The translations under genes were made by a program, and so were the position numbers. Under the pieces are notes generated by a model. That model had not been told where the DNA came from. It saw nothing but the letters and a program-made list of their open reading frames with translations, and ran no database searches. 64,000 bases of DNA from Symbiodinium microadriaticum (lineage: Eukaryota; Sar; Dinophyceae; Suessiales; Symbiodiniaceae), in contig LSRX01000462.1 in assembly GCA_001939145.1 (NCBI GenBank), positions 123,483 through 187,482 on the forward strand. The letters run 5' to 3'. This document shows, piece after piece, positions 30,432-39,659 of this stretch. Each line of letters begins with the position of its first letter. Within the stretch, counting starts at the first letter, position 1.

Positions 30432-30533
30432 ATTACCCATAGGCTCCTTAGTAGTTCCTTTTTTTGGCACTACCTTATAGGGTTCTAAATAAAAAAAACC
30501 ATAAAAAAGGAACTACTTAGGAGCCTATGGGTA
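30432..30533. mobile_element. Family A inverted-repeat element
   Basis: TTACCCATAGGCTCCTTAG left, CTTAGGAGCCTATGGGTA right. Confidence 0.88.
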
Positions 30534-30776
30534 TTTCAAAGCCCAGAACCTAACTTGACCATTTAGGACTCCCAAAATGTTGAGGCTTGAACTTAACTTA
30601 GGGGCTTGGCGTTAAGATTTCAGCTTGAGCTGGGGTTTAGGGTGTAGGCTTTAGGGTTTAGGCTTCAGTGTTCAGGGTTTAGGGTTAAGTTTAGGGTGTC
30701 CCTACATTATACGTAGCTATCATCTTTAAACTTATTGTTTTTTGGCATCATTTCCGACCACTTCAGACTCTTGCAG

Positions 30777-31009
30777 TAACCCTTATAGATTTAAAGGAGC
30801 GGCTGACAGGAGTTCACCCTTTATCCACACGATATTGTAGCTTTCACCAAGGTAGGTATATTCTAGTTATTACAGTTATTGTCAAGAGACTCAGGGATAA
30901 CAGAGGCTCTCTTCTTCAACAGCCAGGTCCAAAAAAGTTCTCCATTTTTCGGATAGACCTATATATTATTAAGGCCAAAAAGTTTAGAGTTCTCCCATTG
31001 GCTGTCTAA
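30777..31009 (+). CDS. 3' exon candidate, 76 residues, basic
   Basis: Acceptor CCACTTCAGACTCTTGCAG, then TLIDLKERLTGVHPLSTRYC, FHQGRYILVITVIVKRLRD and a Lys-rich end (KAKKFRVLPLAV) before TAA. Reads through without a break; an internal CAAG|GTAGGT to TTACAG segment of 24 bp is in frame and need not be spliced. Not recognised. Confidence 0.52.
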
Positions 31010-31019
31010 GGCTGAGGTC

Positions 31020-31325
31020 ATGTTCAGATCGTGCCTCGCTGTACTGGGCTTGCTTCCGCCAGAGGAGCTTCGAAAAACCCAATGCCGATGCAACGCGCCA
31101 TCTCCTGAACAGGCGGGTTCTTACGGGTTTGCTTATAAGGGGCCCCTTAGAAGAATCTACAAGACTACGTATAAGGGTTCTAGAAGGGTCGTAGGTTTCA
31201 GGGGCTTCCCTATGGTTGACAGGTCTATGCAGTTTAATCCGGGTTTACGGAAATGGATTGGGCTTTTTGGGGGGAGCGGGCTGGGTTTAGCATTTGTGGT
31301 CTGGCGCGGTTTCAACCCCTACTAG
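31020..31325 (+). CDS. 101-codon ORF
   Basis: ATG start, MFRSCLAVLGLLPPEELRKT then a Cys-containing basic part. The second half (31140 on) is low-quality Gly/Phe-rich sequence, so only the first 40 codons look coding. Confidence 0.35.
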   Translation: MFRSCLAVLGLLPPEELRKTQCRCNAPSPEQAGSYGFAYKGPLRRIYKTTYKGSRRVVGFRGFPMVDRSMQFNPGLRKWIGLFGGSGLGLAFVVWRGFNPY

Positions 31326-31639
31326 TTGTCAGCAACTGTCGATTAAGTAGTTAGTTTATCGAACAGCCGAGTACTGCTGTTGGCTTTAGAGATTGTCAAC
31401 TGCAGTCACTCGTTGCACACCAAAAACCTGAACTGACCTGAACCTTATAGATCGTGCAATACTACGACCCTCGACAACCTCAACAATCCTAGAACACCCG
31501 TGCAGATGGCATGTCGCGCCACCAACTGTTCAAGTCGGAATACCGTTGTTAAGCCACTGAACTAGAAAACCTTGAAGCAGTTGTCAGTAGGCTTTTGCAG
31601 TCACAAGTAAACACCTTTAAATCCTAAGACCGAAACCTA

Positions 31640-31870
31640 AACGCAAAACCTTAAACCCTAAACCTCCTAAACCTTACACCCTAAACCCTAAACGTCCTAC
31701 ATCTCCCAAACCCTAAACCTCCTAAACCCTAAACCCCGAACCCTGGCCTCGAAATGCTAAGCCGCTAAGCTAAACCCAAAGGCCCTGGCCCCAAACTGCA
31801 AGCCAGGGTTTAGGGTTTAGGGTTCAAGGTTCAGGGTTTAGGGTTTAGGGTCTAGGCCCGAAACGAACCA
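31640..31870. repeat. CCCTAAA/TTTAGGG tracts
   Basis: Both orientations. 31330-31620 before it shows nothing supportable. Confidence 0.85.
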
Positions 31871-31964
31871 AATCACTCGACCCTAAACCCTAATGTAGGG
31901 GCCTTCAAAATTTGAACAGGGTTTTGGGCTCCTTCATTGTACTAAGTATATACCATTGCACCTA

Positions 31965-32062
31965 TAGTCTCCATTGTAACTATTTTTTTGGCTAGCCAAT
32001 TTTGGTTAGGGTCCTATACGACAAATTTGGTTAACCAAAGGAAGGAGCTACAACGGAGACTA
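31965..32062. mobile_element. Family D inverted-repeat element
   Basis: TATAGTCTCCATTGTAACTA left, GGAGCTACAACGGAGACTAT right. Confidence 0.82.
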
Positions 32063-32160
32063 TATGTGCGCTCTAAGCCCAAACCCCTTTCTAAACCCTA
32101 TAGAAAGCTTTAGAGATCCCTTTAAGGAAACGGTTTGGGCAATTATTTAGCCTTCTACTC

Positions 32161-32249
32161 AGAAAACCAAGTACACCTCAATTAAGGAATGTACCTTAAA
32201 TTATAGGGGCCTGAATCTTATGAGCCAAGGGTACTGTGTTCTCTGGGTC
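32161..32249. mobile_element. Family B element
   Basis: CAGAAAACCAAGTACACC left, GGTACTGTGTTCTCTGGG right. Confidence 0.75.
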
Positions 32250-32258
32250 TATTCCACC

Positions 32259-32600
32259 CCTTCGAGCCCTCTTCCCTAAACCCTAAACCCCTAAACCCTA
32301 AGCCCCTAAACCCTAAACCCCTACATAAACCCCAAAACCCCGAAACCCCTAAACCCCTAAACCCCCAAACCCCTAAACCCCTANNNNNNNNNNNNNNNNN
32401 NNNNNNNNNNNNNNNNNNNNNNNNNNNNNNNNNNNNNNNNNNNNNNNNNNNNNNNNNNNNNNNNNNNNNNNNNNNNNNNNNNNNNNNNNNNNNNNNNNNN
32501 NNNNNNNNNNNNNNNNNNNNNNNNNNNNNNNNNNNNNNACCCCTGAACCCTAAACCCCCCAAAACCCCCCTAAACCCCCCAAACCCTTCGAGCCCTCTTC
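32259..32600. repeat. CCCTAAA tract with gap, flanked by 16-bp duplication
   Basis: CCTTCGAGCCCTCTTC at 32259-32274 and again at 32585-32600 bound a CCCTAAA tract that contains an N run (32384-32538). Confidence 0.88.
32384..32538. other. Assembly gap (N run)
   Basis: 155 unknown bases inside a telomere-like tract. Confidence 1.
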
Positions 32601-32680
32601 GACCCGTCGCCTGGCGACGCGAGCGGCGCTTGGCAGGCTCTTCAGCGTCAGGCAGGAGAGGATCCTGAGCGCTTCCAGAG
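32587..32680 (+). CDS. Exon candidate abutting a family B element
   Basis: Frame FEPSSTRRLATRAALGRLFS then VRQERILSAS enters the element terminus CCAGAGAAGCC. The first 14 bases are one copy of the duplication flanking the CCCTAAA tract, so the exon may have been split by it. Confidence 0.45.
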
Positions 32681-32681
32681 A

Positions 32682-32908
32682 AGCCAATACCCCTTAATTC
32701 AGGAATATATGCCTTTAAGGGTTCCTCAAGGGGATCTAATTATAAGGGCTTCTTTAAGGAATAGTTCCCAAAGAAGCCAATACCCCTTAATTCAGGAATA
32801 GACCTGAAATTATAATATTAAGGGCCCTAATTAAGGTGTATCGGCTTCTCTGGGTACTGCAGTATCAGGGCCTGAACCAAAAGCAAGTTGGAGGGTCAGT
32901 CCGATCAC

Positions 32909-32948
<40 letters not shown>

Positions 32949-33023
32949 ACCTTAAATTATAGGGGCCGTAACATTATGATTTAAGGCATATTCCGTAATT
33001 AAGGGGTATTGGGCACTCTGGGT
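32682..33023. mobile_element. Compound and partial family B elements
   Basis: Two left ends at 32682 and 32770, a right end at 32855, a GATT microsatellite (32909-32942) and another right half ending GGTATTGGGCACTCTGGG. Confidence 0.7.
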
Positions 33024-33061
33024 TCCCAAGTTAATCCGACCTGTCCCTACTGGCCCGTGTG

Positions 33062-33164
33062 GGAAGTTCTCTAAACTGGGGTCCCTTTTAGGGTCCGCTT
33101 TATAAGGATGCCGTACTATACTGCGGATCTAAAAAGGGGCCCTAATTTAGAGAACTGCCCATGT
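33062..33164. mobile_element. Family G inverted-repeat element
   Basis: GAAGTTCTCTAAACTGGGGT left, CCTAATTTAGAGAACTGCCC right. Confidence 0.82.
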
Positions 33165-33369
33165 ACCCGAATGGGGGCCAAAGTATCTCCTATTTGTGGA
33201 CCCCTAGGGTGTGGCCAGAAGAACTAAACCCTAAACCCTAAACCTTAAACTTAAAACCCTTAGCCCTGAACCAGAAGCATACGACTCGTATCCCTAGTCT
33301 AAGGAAATGAATCCTAAGCAGGTCGGGGCCCAGACCTTCCAAAATCCTTCTATGAAGGAATAGACCCCA

Positions 33370-33504
33370 CCCATAGGCCCCCAAGTAGTTCCTTTATACC
33401 CCACCCATAGGCTCCTAAGTACTTCCTTTTTACGGTTCCTATTTAGAATCCGATATAAGGTAATCCCCCCCAAAAAAAGGAACTACCAAGGAGCCTATGG
33501 GTAG
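33370..33504. mobile_element. Family A element with duplicated left end
   Basis: CCACCCATAGGCCCCCAAG and CCACCCATAGGCTCCTAAG, then AAGGAGCCTATGGGTAG. Confidence 0.78.
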
Positions 33505-33714
33505 TTCATACTATCAGGTAGAAAATATAACTTTAGGTATTATTCCCTAATTCATAGTAAAGTTCCTGATTTGATATTACAACTTCGGCGATATTCCTTC
33601 ATTAAAGGACGTTGAAGGGCCTGGGTAGTTCAACCCCCTGGGGCTCTAGCTACCTGAAATACTTGGTTGCCGGGGCAGGCTGAACCTAGCAAGGATACGA
33701 CTCCCCTAAACCGT

Positions 33715-33870
33715 CCGACACCCCTAAACCGCTGAACCACAAACCCTCCGAAATCCCTAAACCCTAAACCCCTAAACCCTAAACCCCTCAACCCCTAAAC
33801 CCTAAACCCCTAAACCCCTAAACCCTAAACCCCTAAACCCTCCGAAATCCCAAAACCCCTAAACCCTGGA
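33715..33870. repeat. CCCTAAA tract
   Basis: CCCTAAACC units with TCCGAAATCC interruptions. Confidence 0.92.
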
Positions 33871-33877
33871 GGGCAAG

Positions 33878-33990
33878 GATCAGGCCCATGTTTTCATCTG
33901 TGAGCTCCTGGACCATCTCCATTGCTCGCGGCGACCGAAGCGTGGGCGCTAAAAAGCGGATTGTGAAGATCGAGCTCGATCGGGGCTTTA
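33878..33990 (-). CDS. Exon candidate, strand ambiguous
   Basis: Minus reading: RFLAPTLRSPRAMEMVQELT then DENMGLILALQ to CAGG|GTTTAGG. Plus reading: SSWTISIARGDRSVGAKKRI then VKIELDRGFKSSIR to CCGG|GTTTAGG. Both are 40 codons or more and protein-like; I slightly prefer minus. Confidence 0.35.
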
Positions 33991-34040
33991 AGAGTTCCAT
34001 CCGGGTTTAGGGTTTAGGGGATTAGGGGGGTCCTCTTCAG

Positions 34041-34494
34041 GGTTAATGCAGCAGCGTTGGTACTACGACTAGGATACACTGTAATACTTAGTTGCTGAGT
34101 TCATATGCACAAACGAGTGTACCGCTTCAGTTTAATAAGGGATCATATTCTCCCGTAGAAAAGTGTAGTAGATCAGCTACCAGGAATATCATTCTAGAAG
34201 GGACCTGCTGGCTGTCTTACCATATACTATACACAGTACTCCCATGTACTCCCACGAACTGTTCGCCGACATGATCGGGCTCCTATGTTCGTCAAAACGC
34301 ACGAAATTCAAGGTTTACGGCTTTGGATCTAGGGTTTAGGGTGTAGGATCTCGGGTTTAGGGTGTAGGATCTAGGGTTTAGGGTTCAGGATTTAGTGAGG
34401 GCTTGGGCTTCAAGTCCTACCTAGTTTAGGGTTTAGGGTTTAGGTCAACCTCCATGTTTATGCGTGCAGCCGCTCTACCCGGATTGGCTCTTGA
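34041..34494 (+). CDS. Multi-exon gene fragment with a MITE intron
   Basis: Exon 34041-34080 (after TCCTCTTCAG) reads NAAALVLRLGYT. A 103-bp family I element (34081-34183, GTAATA to CTACCAG) is removed in phase 0. Exon 34184-34312 reads EYHSRRDLLAVLPYTIHSTP then MYSHELFADMIGLLCSSKRT to AAG|GTTTACGG. A possible third exon, 34444-34494, follows a TTTAG acceptor and also joins in phase 0 to a stop. Product unknown; mixed helix with one hydrophobic patch. Confidence 0.52.
34081..34183 (+). mobile_element. Family I element acting as intron
   Basis: TTAGTTGCTGAGTTCATATG near the left, AGTGTAGTAGATCAGCTACC near the right. Copies at 56632 and 59881 align along the whole length. Confidence 0.75.
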
Positions 34495-34689
34495 CCTCTA
34501 AACCAGTATAAACCCTACCTAACCCTAAGCCCCACGCCGTAATTAAGCCCTTAAGCCCTAAACCCCTAAACCATAAACCCTAAACCCTAAACCCTAAGCC
34601 CTGTTTTTGCGTGTGGTTTGGAGCACGATTTTGGGAATTGTCTGCATTGGGTCAGGCTGCCCGGCTTTGGGCATGTTAGGGTTTGGGGC

Positions 34690-35150
34690 TAGGGTGAAGG
34701 TTTAGGGCTAAGGCTTAGGGTTTAGGCGGGTTTGGGGCCAGGGGTGAAAGGTCTAGGTGGGTTTGGGGCCGTTCACGGGTTTAAGGGGTTTGGGACTAGG
34801 TTGCAGGGTTGACGTAGGGTTTGGGACTAGGCTTAAGGGTTTAGGGGGGTTTGGGGTTGAAGGGTTTAGAAGGTTGAAGGGAGTTTGGGATCAGGTTGAA
34901 GGGTTTAGGGATTTGGGGCTATTTTGAAGGGTTTAGGGCTTATTTGGGGCCAGGGGGTTGACGTAGGGTTTGGGACCACGTTTTAGGGTTTAGGGAGGTT
35001 TCGGGTCGAAGAGATTAAGGGCTTGGGACTAGGTGCAAGGGTTGAAGGGAGTTTGGGATTAGGTTGAAGGGTTTAGGGGTTTAGGGTTTAGGGTTGAAGG
35101 GTTTAGGGTTTGGGACTAGGTTTAATTTAGGGGGTTTGGGACTACAGTTA
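34690..35150. repeat. TTTGGG/GAAGGGTTTAGG array
   Basis: Imperfect array of GTTTGGGACTAGGTTGAAGG and TTTAGGG units. Confidence 0.88.
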
Positions 35151-35167
35151 AGCGCATGGGGCCTTAG

Positions 35168-35526
35168 ACCCCCACACGTCTGAACAGCGCCCTTCGATTC
35201 ATCAGCGAAGAACGGCGTCAAATCATCCAACAAGGCGAAAGGAATCACCCCGGCAGCTCAAGCCTACTAGGTTCCCCAGTAACCCCTTAAGAATAAGGGC
35301 ACCCTTTTTTCTTAATAGTCGGTCTTAATATGGGGACCCCAAACTAAAAAAGGGCAAAAGGGTACTACTGGGGCACCTAGCCTATCAAAATCCATGAACC
35401 TCAGCGAAGCGTAGACACATGCCCCGAAAAATGGTGCAGTGCTGCGTTGGACGAGAATTGTTGATGGCGAGGAACAACGACAAGTTGCTACTAATCCCGG
35501 TTATTTTCGAGCGGTGGCTGCATTGA
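35168..35526 (+). CDS. Two-exon gene fragment with a MITE in the intron
   Basis: Exon 35168-35270 reads TRLNSALRFISEERRQIIQQ then GERNHPGSSSLL. Intron 35271-35404 (GTTCCC to AACCTCAG) contains a family E element from its first base. Exon 35405-35526 continues in phase as KRRHMPRKMVQCC then LLMARNNDKLLLIPVIFERW to TGA. A competing frame through 35411-35619 gives an acidic stretch (SDDDATDAVENDDQQSYGTA) to GACAG|GTAATT but needs a shift near 35541. Confidence 0.45.
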
Positions 35527-35623
35527 TTGATGTTGATGATAGAGTGATGATGATGCAACTGATGCTGTTGAAAACGATGATCAGCAGTCTTATGGAACTG
35601 CTGATGATAGTACCGACAGGTAA

Positions 35624-36080
35624 TTATGAGTATGAGTCGCCCACATAACGACGCAGGCGCTTGCGACTATCCTCTTGAAACTCTGTAACGGCCTCTTGCA
35701 CTGTCACCGGCGAGGGCTGAAAACCACGTGGCTGAGCCACAAATAAGAATGCTGATAAATGTCCAGCAAAAATCCTTCCTGAGTGTTGCCTGAGAGACTG
35801 ATCCCAGCCTGTTTTGTGTTGCATTTACGACATGCAACATTTTCCTCAGCTTTTTTGGCTTCTTTGTCTATTGTCTTGTTTCGTGTGGTTTTTTTCTTGT
35901 CTGCAAGTGTCACTTGCATTCCAGCATCTGCACAGAGGCGGCTTCGAGAACTGCAAATTTTGACGTGGTTGGACTCCAAAACACTCGTGATCCGAAAGCC
36001 TGGAAACAACAACAACGCAAAAAGATCCCACGTGCAGCTAGGGCAGCCCTACCTGGACACGCAACATGTGTAGAATGATT
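35624..36080 (-). CDS. Three-exon gene, minus strand
   Basis: On the minus strand a short upstream exon (about 36080-36053, THVACP) is followed by a 53-bp intron (GTAGGG to TTGTTGTTTCCAG), exon 35999-35809 and, through a 77-bp GC-AG intron (35808-35732), exon 35731-35624. The middle exon reads RITSVLESNHVKICSSRSRL, a lysine-rich helix (ADKKKTTRNKTIDKEAKKAE) and ENVACRKCNTKQ; the last reads PRGFQPSPVTVQEAVTEFQE then DSRKRLRRYVGD. The CxxC and basic helix suggest a nucleic-acid or metal-binding protein. All phases agree. Confidence 0.58.
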
Positions 36081-36255
36081 AGCCTTTGAGAGGCTTTGGG
36101 GGGTTTAGGTAAACCGAAATCCCCAAAAGGACACCCGAATAGTCACTCGCCAAAACACCTTAATTCACCCGCCGTGGAGCCATGAATCAACCCCCACGCA
36201 CTTATAGAAACTGCACGAAGCTACTATCAAGATCTCATACAGACCCCACCCCCAC

Positions 36256-36414
36256 CCTCGGCTAGATTCCGGGCCTCCATGGCCACAGAGCCCGGGTAAG
36301 CCGCGCTGGCCAGCCAGAGGCCGTTGGCGTAGACGCAGGGCTCGGGCACCTCCTCGAGACCTCGCAGTGGAGAGGGCTGTGTGGGTTTTCCGATTGGAGG
36401 GCTAGGTTTGAGGA
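36256..36414 (-). CDS. Exon candidate starting at a family A element
   Basis: The minus-strand element ends CCTATGGGTAAG, and the exon begins at that AG. It reads LKPSPPIGKPTQPSPLRGLE, EVPEPCVYANGLWLASAAYP and GSVAMEARNLAE to GAGG|GTGGGG. Proline-rich start, then a well-formed globular-looking stretch. GC-rich codons. Confidence 0.55.
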
Positions 36415-36513
36415 CTTACCCATAGGCTCCTTAGTAGTGCCTTCTTGGGATCACCTTAATTATAGGATTCTAAGTATGAACCCTAAGAAGGAACTACTTA
36501 GGCGCCTGTGGGT
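36415..36513. mobile_element. Family A inverted-repeat element
   Basis: CTTACCCATAGGCTCCTTAG and CTTAGGCGCCTGTGGGTAAG. A partial family I copy (36520-36580) adjoins it. Confidence 0.88.
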
Positions 36514-36654
36514 AAGTCCCAGAAAGTGTGCACTTCCAGTTTTATAGTGTAAAGTGTATCCACTCAGCTACCATGAGGATTTAGGGGTAGGCTTTAGGGT
36601 GTAGGGCATCACTTAGGGTTACATAAAGTGCCCGGCTTAGGATGTCAGGGGTAG

Positions 36655-36768
36655 GAGTTTACGGGGCGAAGCCCTCGGATTCTCAAGGAAGCCACTGTGC
36701 GCCTTCATGGACAAAGATACCTTCAGACCTATGCGGTGTCTGCTCAGTTCAGGGGCTTCTTCTTGTGA
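36655..36768 (+). CDS. Terminal exon candidate
   Basis: After CAGGGGTAG: EFTGRSPRILKEATVRLHGQ then RYLQTYAVSAQFRGFFL and TGA. Another frame is also open here. Confidence 0.42.
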   Translation, partial: EFTGRSPRILKEATVRLHGQRYLQTYAVSAQFRGFFL

Positions 36769-36939
36769 CTTCTTGACAGTTTCGGATTTATAGGGTGTAG
36801 GTAGAAGAAATTTTCCCCAAACCCTCTAAACCCTAAACCATGGCTTTTTTGTGGATGTTCCTGAATTGAGGCCTCTTCTGGCTTGAAGGTTTAGGAGCTT
36901 CAGGCCTCCTTCTAACCACCTCTTGGTTCATATGGACCC

Positions 36940-37050
36940 AGAGGGTCCTGTGTACCTATAATAGTAGAATGTAGGGTTTCCATATTAGGAATTACTATTA
37001 TGATTTACGGAAGTTCCCCCATAACAGTACATAGGATCCTTTGAGTGAGC
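36940..37050. mobile_element. Family L-related element
   Basis: CCCAGAGGGTCCTGTGTACC left, GTACATAGGATCCTTTGAG right. Confidence 0.75.
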
Positions 37051-37173
37051 TTCAGTCTCTGATAGTATAGGTCGACTCCCCAAAGAAAGGGCCAAGGGAC
37101 AGGCACGATAGCATGTGACTAAATTGCCCGATATGCTGTATGAACCCTGAACCTAAACCCTAAACCCAAACCC

Positions 37174-37311
37174 CTGTTGGGATTCATCTGGGAGCATCAG
37201 CTGCACAATGTGAGGAGGACGGCTTGGGTCTGGGATTTCAGGCTTTCAGGGCTTCTGGCGAGGTGGGTGGGGGGAGCATTGCGGGGTTCACTTTCGGATC
37301 TTCCTTGTTGA
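37174..37311 (+). CDS. Exon candidate, 45 residues
   Basis: From a CCCTAAACCC flank: LLGFIWEHQLHNVRRTAWVW then DFRLSGLLARWVGGALRGSL and TGA. Confidence 0.4.
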   Translation: MLGFIWEHQLHNVRRTAWVWDFRLSGLLARWVGGALRGSLSDLPC

Positions 37312-37324
37312 GGGGTTTAGGGCT

Positions 37325-37425
37325 GATGAAGTACATCCTCAGAATCCCTTAAGGAACCTAAGCTCTGGGAATTCTGGTAGATCCCTTATTATGGGTAATG
37401 CAGGATTTATATCATCAAACGGTAG
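37325..37425. mobile_element. Family C element, degenerate left end
   Basis: GGGTAATGCAGGATTTATAT then CATCAAACGGTAG on the right; the last AG is used as an acceptor in the next model. Confidence 0.65.
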
Positions 37426-37665
37426 GGCCTACGGTGCCCCGGGGGGGCTGAGAGCTTTACAGTTTATCTTTAGTCTCCATTGTAGTTCCTTTTTTGGTTT
37501 AACCAATTATATGCTATGAATTTTATAAGGGTATCCCCCAAAAAGGAACTACAATGGAGACTATAGCTAGAACCTGAGGCTGGCTGGGTGTCCCTGACAG
37601 GCTCGACGCTGCTGGGCCGTGCCCGCCGGGGCCGCCGAAGCAGCCCTGGGCATTCTACGACATTT
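37426..37665 (+). CDS. Two exons joined across a family D element
   Basis: Exon 37426-37472 reads AYGAPGGLRALQFIF. Removing 37473-37570 (GTCTCC to ATAGCTAG) joins in phase 1 to PEAGWVSLTGSTLLGRARRG then RRSSPGHSTTF, which ends in a TTTAGGG tract. Arg-rich second exon. Confidence 0.45.
37473..37570 (+). mobile_element. Family D element acting as intron
   Basis: GTCTCCATTGTAGTTCC left, GGAACTACAATGGAGACTAT then AGCTAG right. Confidence 0.78.
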
Positions 37666-37689
37666 AGGGTTTAGGGGTTTAGGGGTTTA

Positions 37690-38170
37690 CGGTGTAGAGT
37701 TTAGGGTTACTACATACAGGAAAACATACAATGTATCACAATGCAAAATAATCTAATGCAGTTATGGTGATTGATCGTAATGTGATATCTTTCGATAAAT
37801 ATGTAAAATATTGTCAGATAATATTATGATATACTGCAGATATAACATAACTGGTTACCCTTTTTTTGATATTGTACGATGCAATAGAGTATAATGCAAT
37901 GCGATGCGATGCAATGCAATCCCTGGAAAAGCAATACAATACAATACAATACAATACAATACAATACAATACAATACAATACAACACAACGCCATACAAT
38001 ACAAGACAATCGATACAATATAATACCTAGCAATACACTAAAATATTCAATGCTACTGTACTGTATACGGTATAATATCTTATCATGTTATATCATACCA
38101 TATCATACCATTTCGTATCATGCCGTATCAGATCAAATCATAACATGTCATATTATCACACGACACAACA
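37690..38170. repeat. AT-rich region with ACAAT pentanucleotide repeat
   Basis: ACAAT repeat at 37931-37985 within low-complexity ATACA/ATCAT sequence. No gene. Confidence 0.92.
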
Positions 38171-38206
38171 CATAAGACACTGTTCAGTGGACACAATAAA
38201 ACTTCG

Positions 38207-38422
38207 ATGCCACAAAACGCATCGAACGTCCGGGACAATAAGCTCGGCTGCATCGGAGATAGCCTGTTTCTGCCTTTGTCGGTTCCCGTCAGCCTTGCAC
38301 CTGTAAACTCCAACTATGTGCTGCAGGGTCTAAGGAGTTCGAGCCAGCCAAGAACATGGGAATACTCCGGAGCCGCACCCAGGCTTTTGAAATGCGGAGG
38401 GAGAATGTGGGCTTTAGGCTGA
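38207..38422 (+). CDS. Exon candidate
   Basis: Reads NASNVRDNKLGCIGDSLFLP then LSVPVSLAP before GTAAAC. Rest of the frame to 38422 is less convincing. Confidence 0.35.
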   Translation: MPQNASNVRDNKLGCIGDSLFLPLSVPVSLAPVNSNYVLQGLRSSSQPRTWEYSGAAPRLLKCGGRMWALG

Positions 38423-38856
38423 TGTTCTTTGCTTGTTTGCGCTTCTGGCCTTTTTTGGGGCCCTACCGTTTCAGGATTTCGGGCTTTGGAGTTTGGGGCT
38501 TAGGACGATTCAGGCCCTCAGGGGAATGTGATGGCAAGACGGCATAAGGTTGAGGGTGTCGGGCTTTACCCTAAACCCTAAACCGCTTGGGTATTCTTGG
38601 TGAGGTTTTTTCACAACCGAGCCCACCACAAGACTCTAGGAGCCCCGAACAGCCACACCAACACCCTACGACACTACCATCCCCCCCGCACCATGTTTTC
38701 AACACTCTATATAGCCTGTTTGAAACTCCTAGGGTCCTATAGAATCCGAATAACACCCTGTGGACACCCTCCTCGCAAGCCCGGAAAACGGAAAGCCCCA
38801 ACCAATGGACCAAACAAACCTGGCCCGAGACGCCCATAACCCTGCACTTAAAATCC

Positions 38857-39110
38857 CACAACAACCCCCGAAACCCTTAGAGGGAACTTCTAAACGCGTC
38901 TACTTTAAGAGCCACAACAACCCCGAAACCCTTAAAGGAACTTTGAAAGGCGTCTACTTTAAAAGCCACAACAACCCCCGAAACCCTTAGAGGGAACTTC
39001 TAAAAGTGTCTACTTTAAAAGCCACAACAACCCCGAAACCCTTAAAAGGAACTTCTAAAAAGCGTCTACTTGAAAAGAATCCCTTAAAAGGAACATCTAA
39101 AAGTTTCTAC
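38857..39110. repeat. Tandem repeat, about 58-bp unit
   Basis: Units with ACAACAACCCCGAAACCCTT, GGAACTTCTAAA and GTCTACTTTAAAAGCC; alternate copies are more alike, suggesting a dimer. Confidence 0.92.
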
Positions 39111-39114
39111 CCCC

Positions 39115-39308
39115 TGGGAAGGCTGCAGTGTGCGAGTCGTCCCCCCATGGCCGAGCCTTCTCCAGGCGTAGGTTTGACTGCTGGGGATCAAGGGACTAAA
39201 GGAGAGACCCTTAAAGAGGGACCCTTGGCGTTATATAGGGGCTTTCTGGGGTTATATAATGGGTATATAAGGATTATATGGGGTATTAGGATTAGGGGTC
39301 CCTTCTAG
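39115..39308 (+). CDS. Weak exon candidate
   Basis: RLQCASRPPMAEPSPGVGLT then AGDQGTKGETLKEG; GC-rich, no clear splice sites. The start of the open frame lies in the tandem repeat and is not trusted. Confidence 0.28.
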
Positions 39309-39659
39309 GGGTCCAACAAGGGCTACTACAAGGGTTGCTCTAAGACTTCTAAGGTTTGGACTGTGCGTTTTGAAAACGGAGTGTTTAAAAGGGGATTTGT
39401 AGAAGGATTCTATGATGAGGGTCTGTGGATCTAGGGCGCTTTAAAGGGTTCCGGAGGCTTTAGGGGTTTTCGGGGCTTAGGGTTGAAGGCTTTAGGGCTT
39501 TCGGGTTTAAGCCTTTAGGATCCTTTGGGTTTCTTTTAGGGTTGAAACGTCAAATTAAACCTCAGGTTTCACGTCTCTACAGCTTCAAAGTATATCTATC
39601 TATCTATCTATCTAGACATATATATATATATACACACATGCTCGAACTTCATTTCTTAC

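Noticed and set aside
32218-32562. 114-codon minus frame spanning the gap
   Set aside because: Kept open only by the N run and CCCTAAA repeats.
37814-38175. Tyr/Ile/Leu-rich ORFs
   Set aside because: ACAAT pentanucleotide repeat and AT-rich low complexity.
38857-39110. CRISPR-like array
   Set aside because: Units are contiguous tandem repeats of about 58 bp with no unique spacers, in a eukaryotic window without cas genes.
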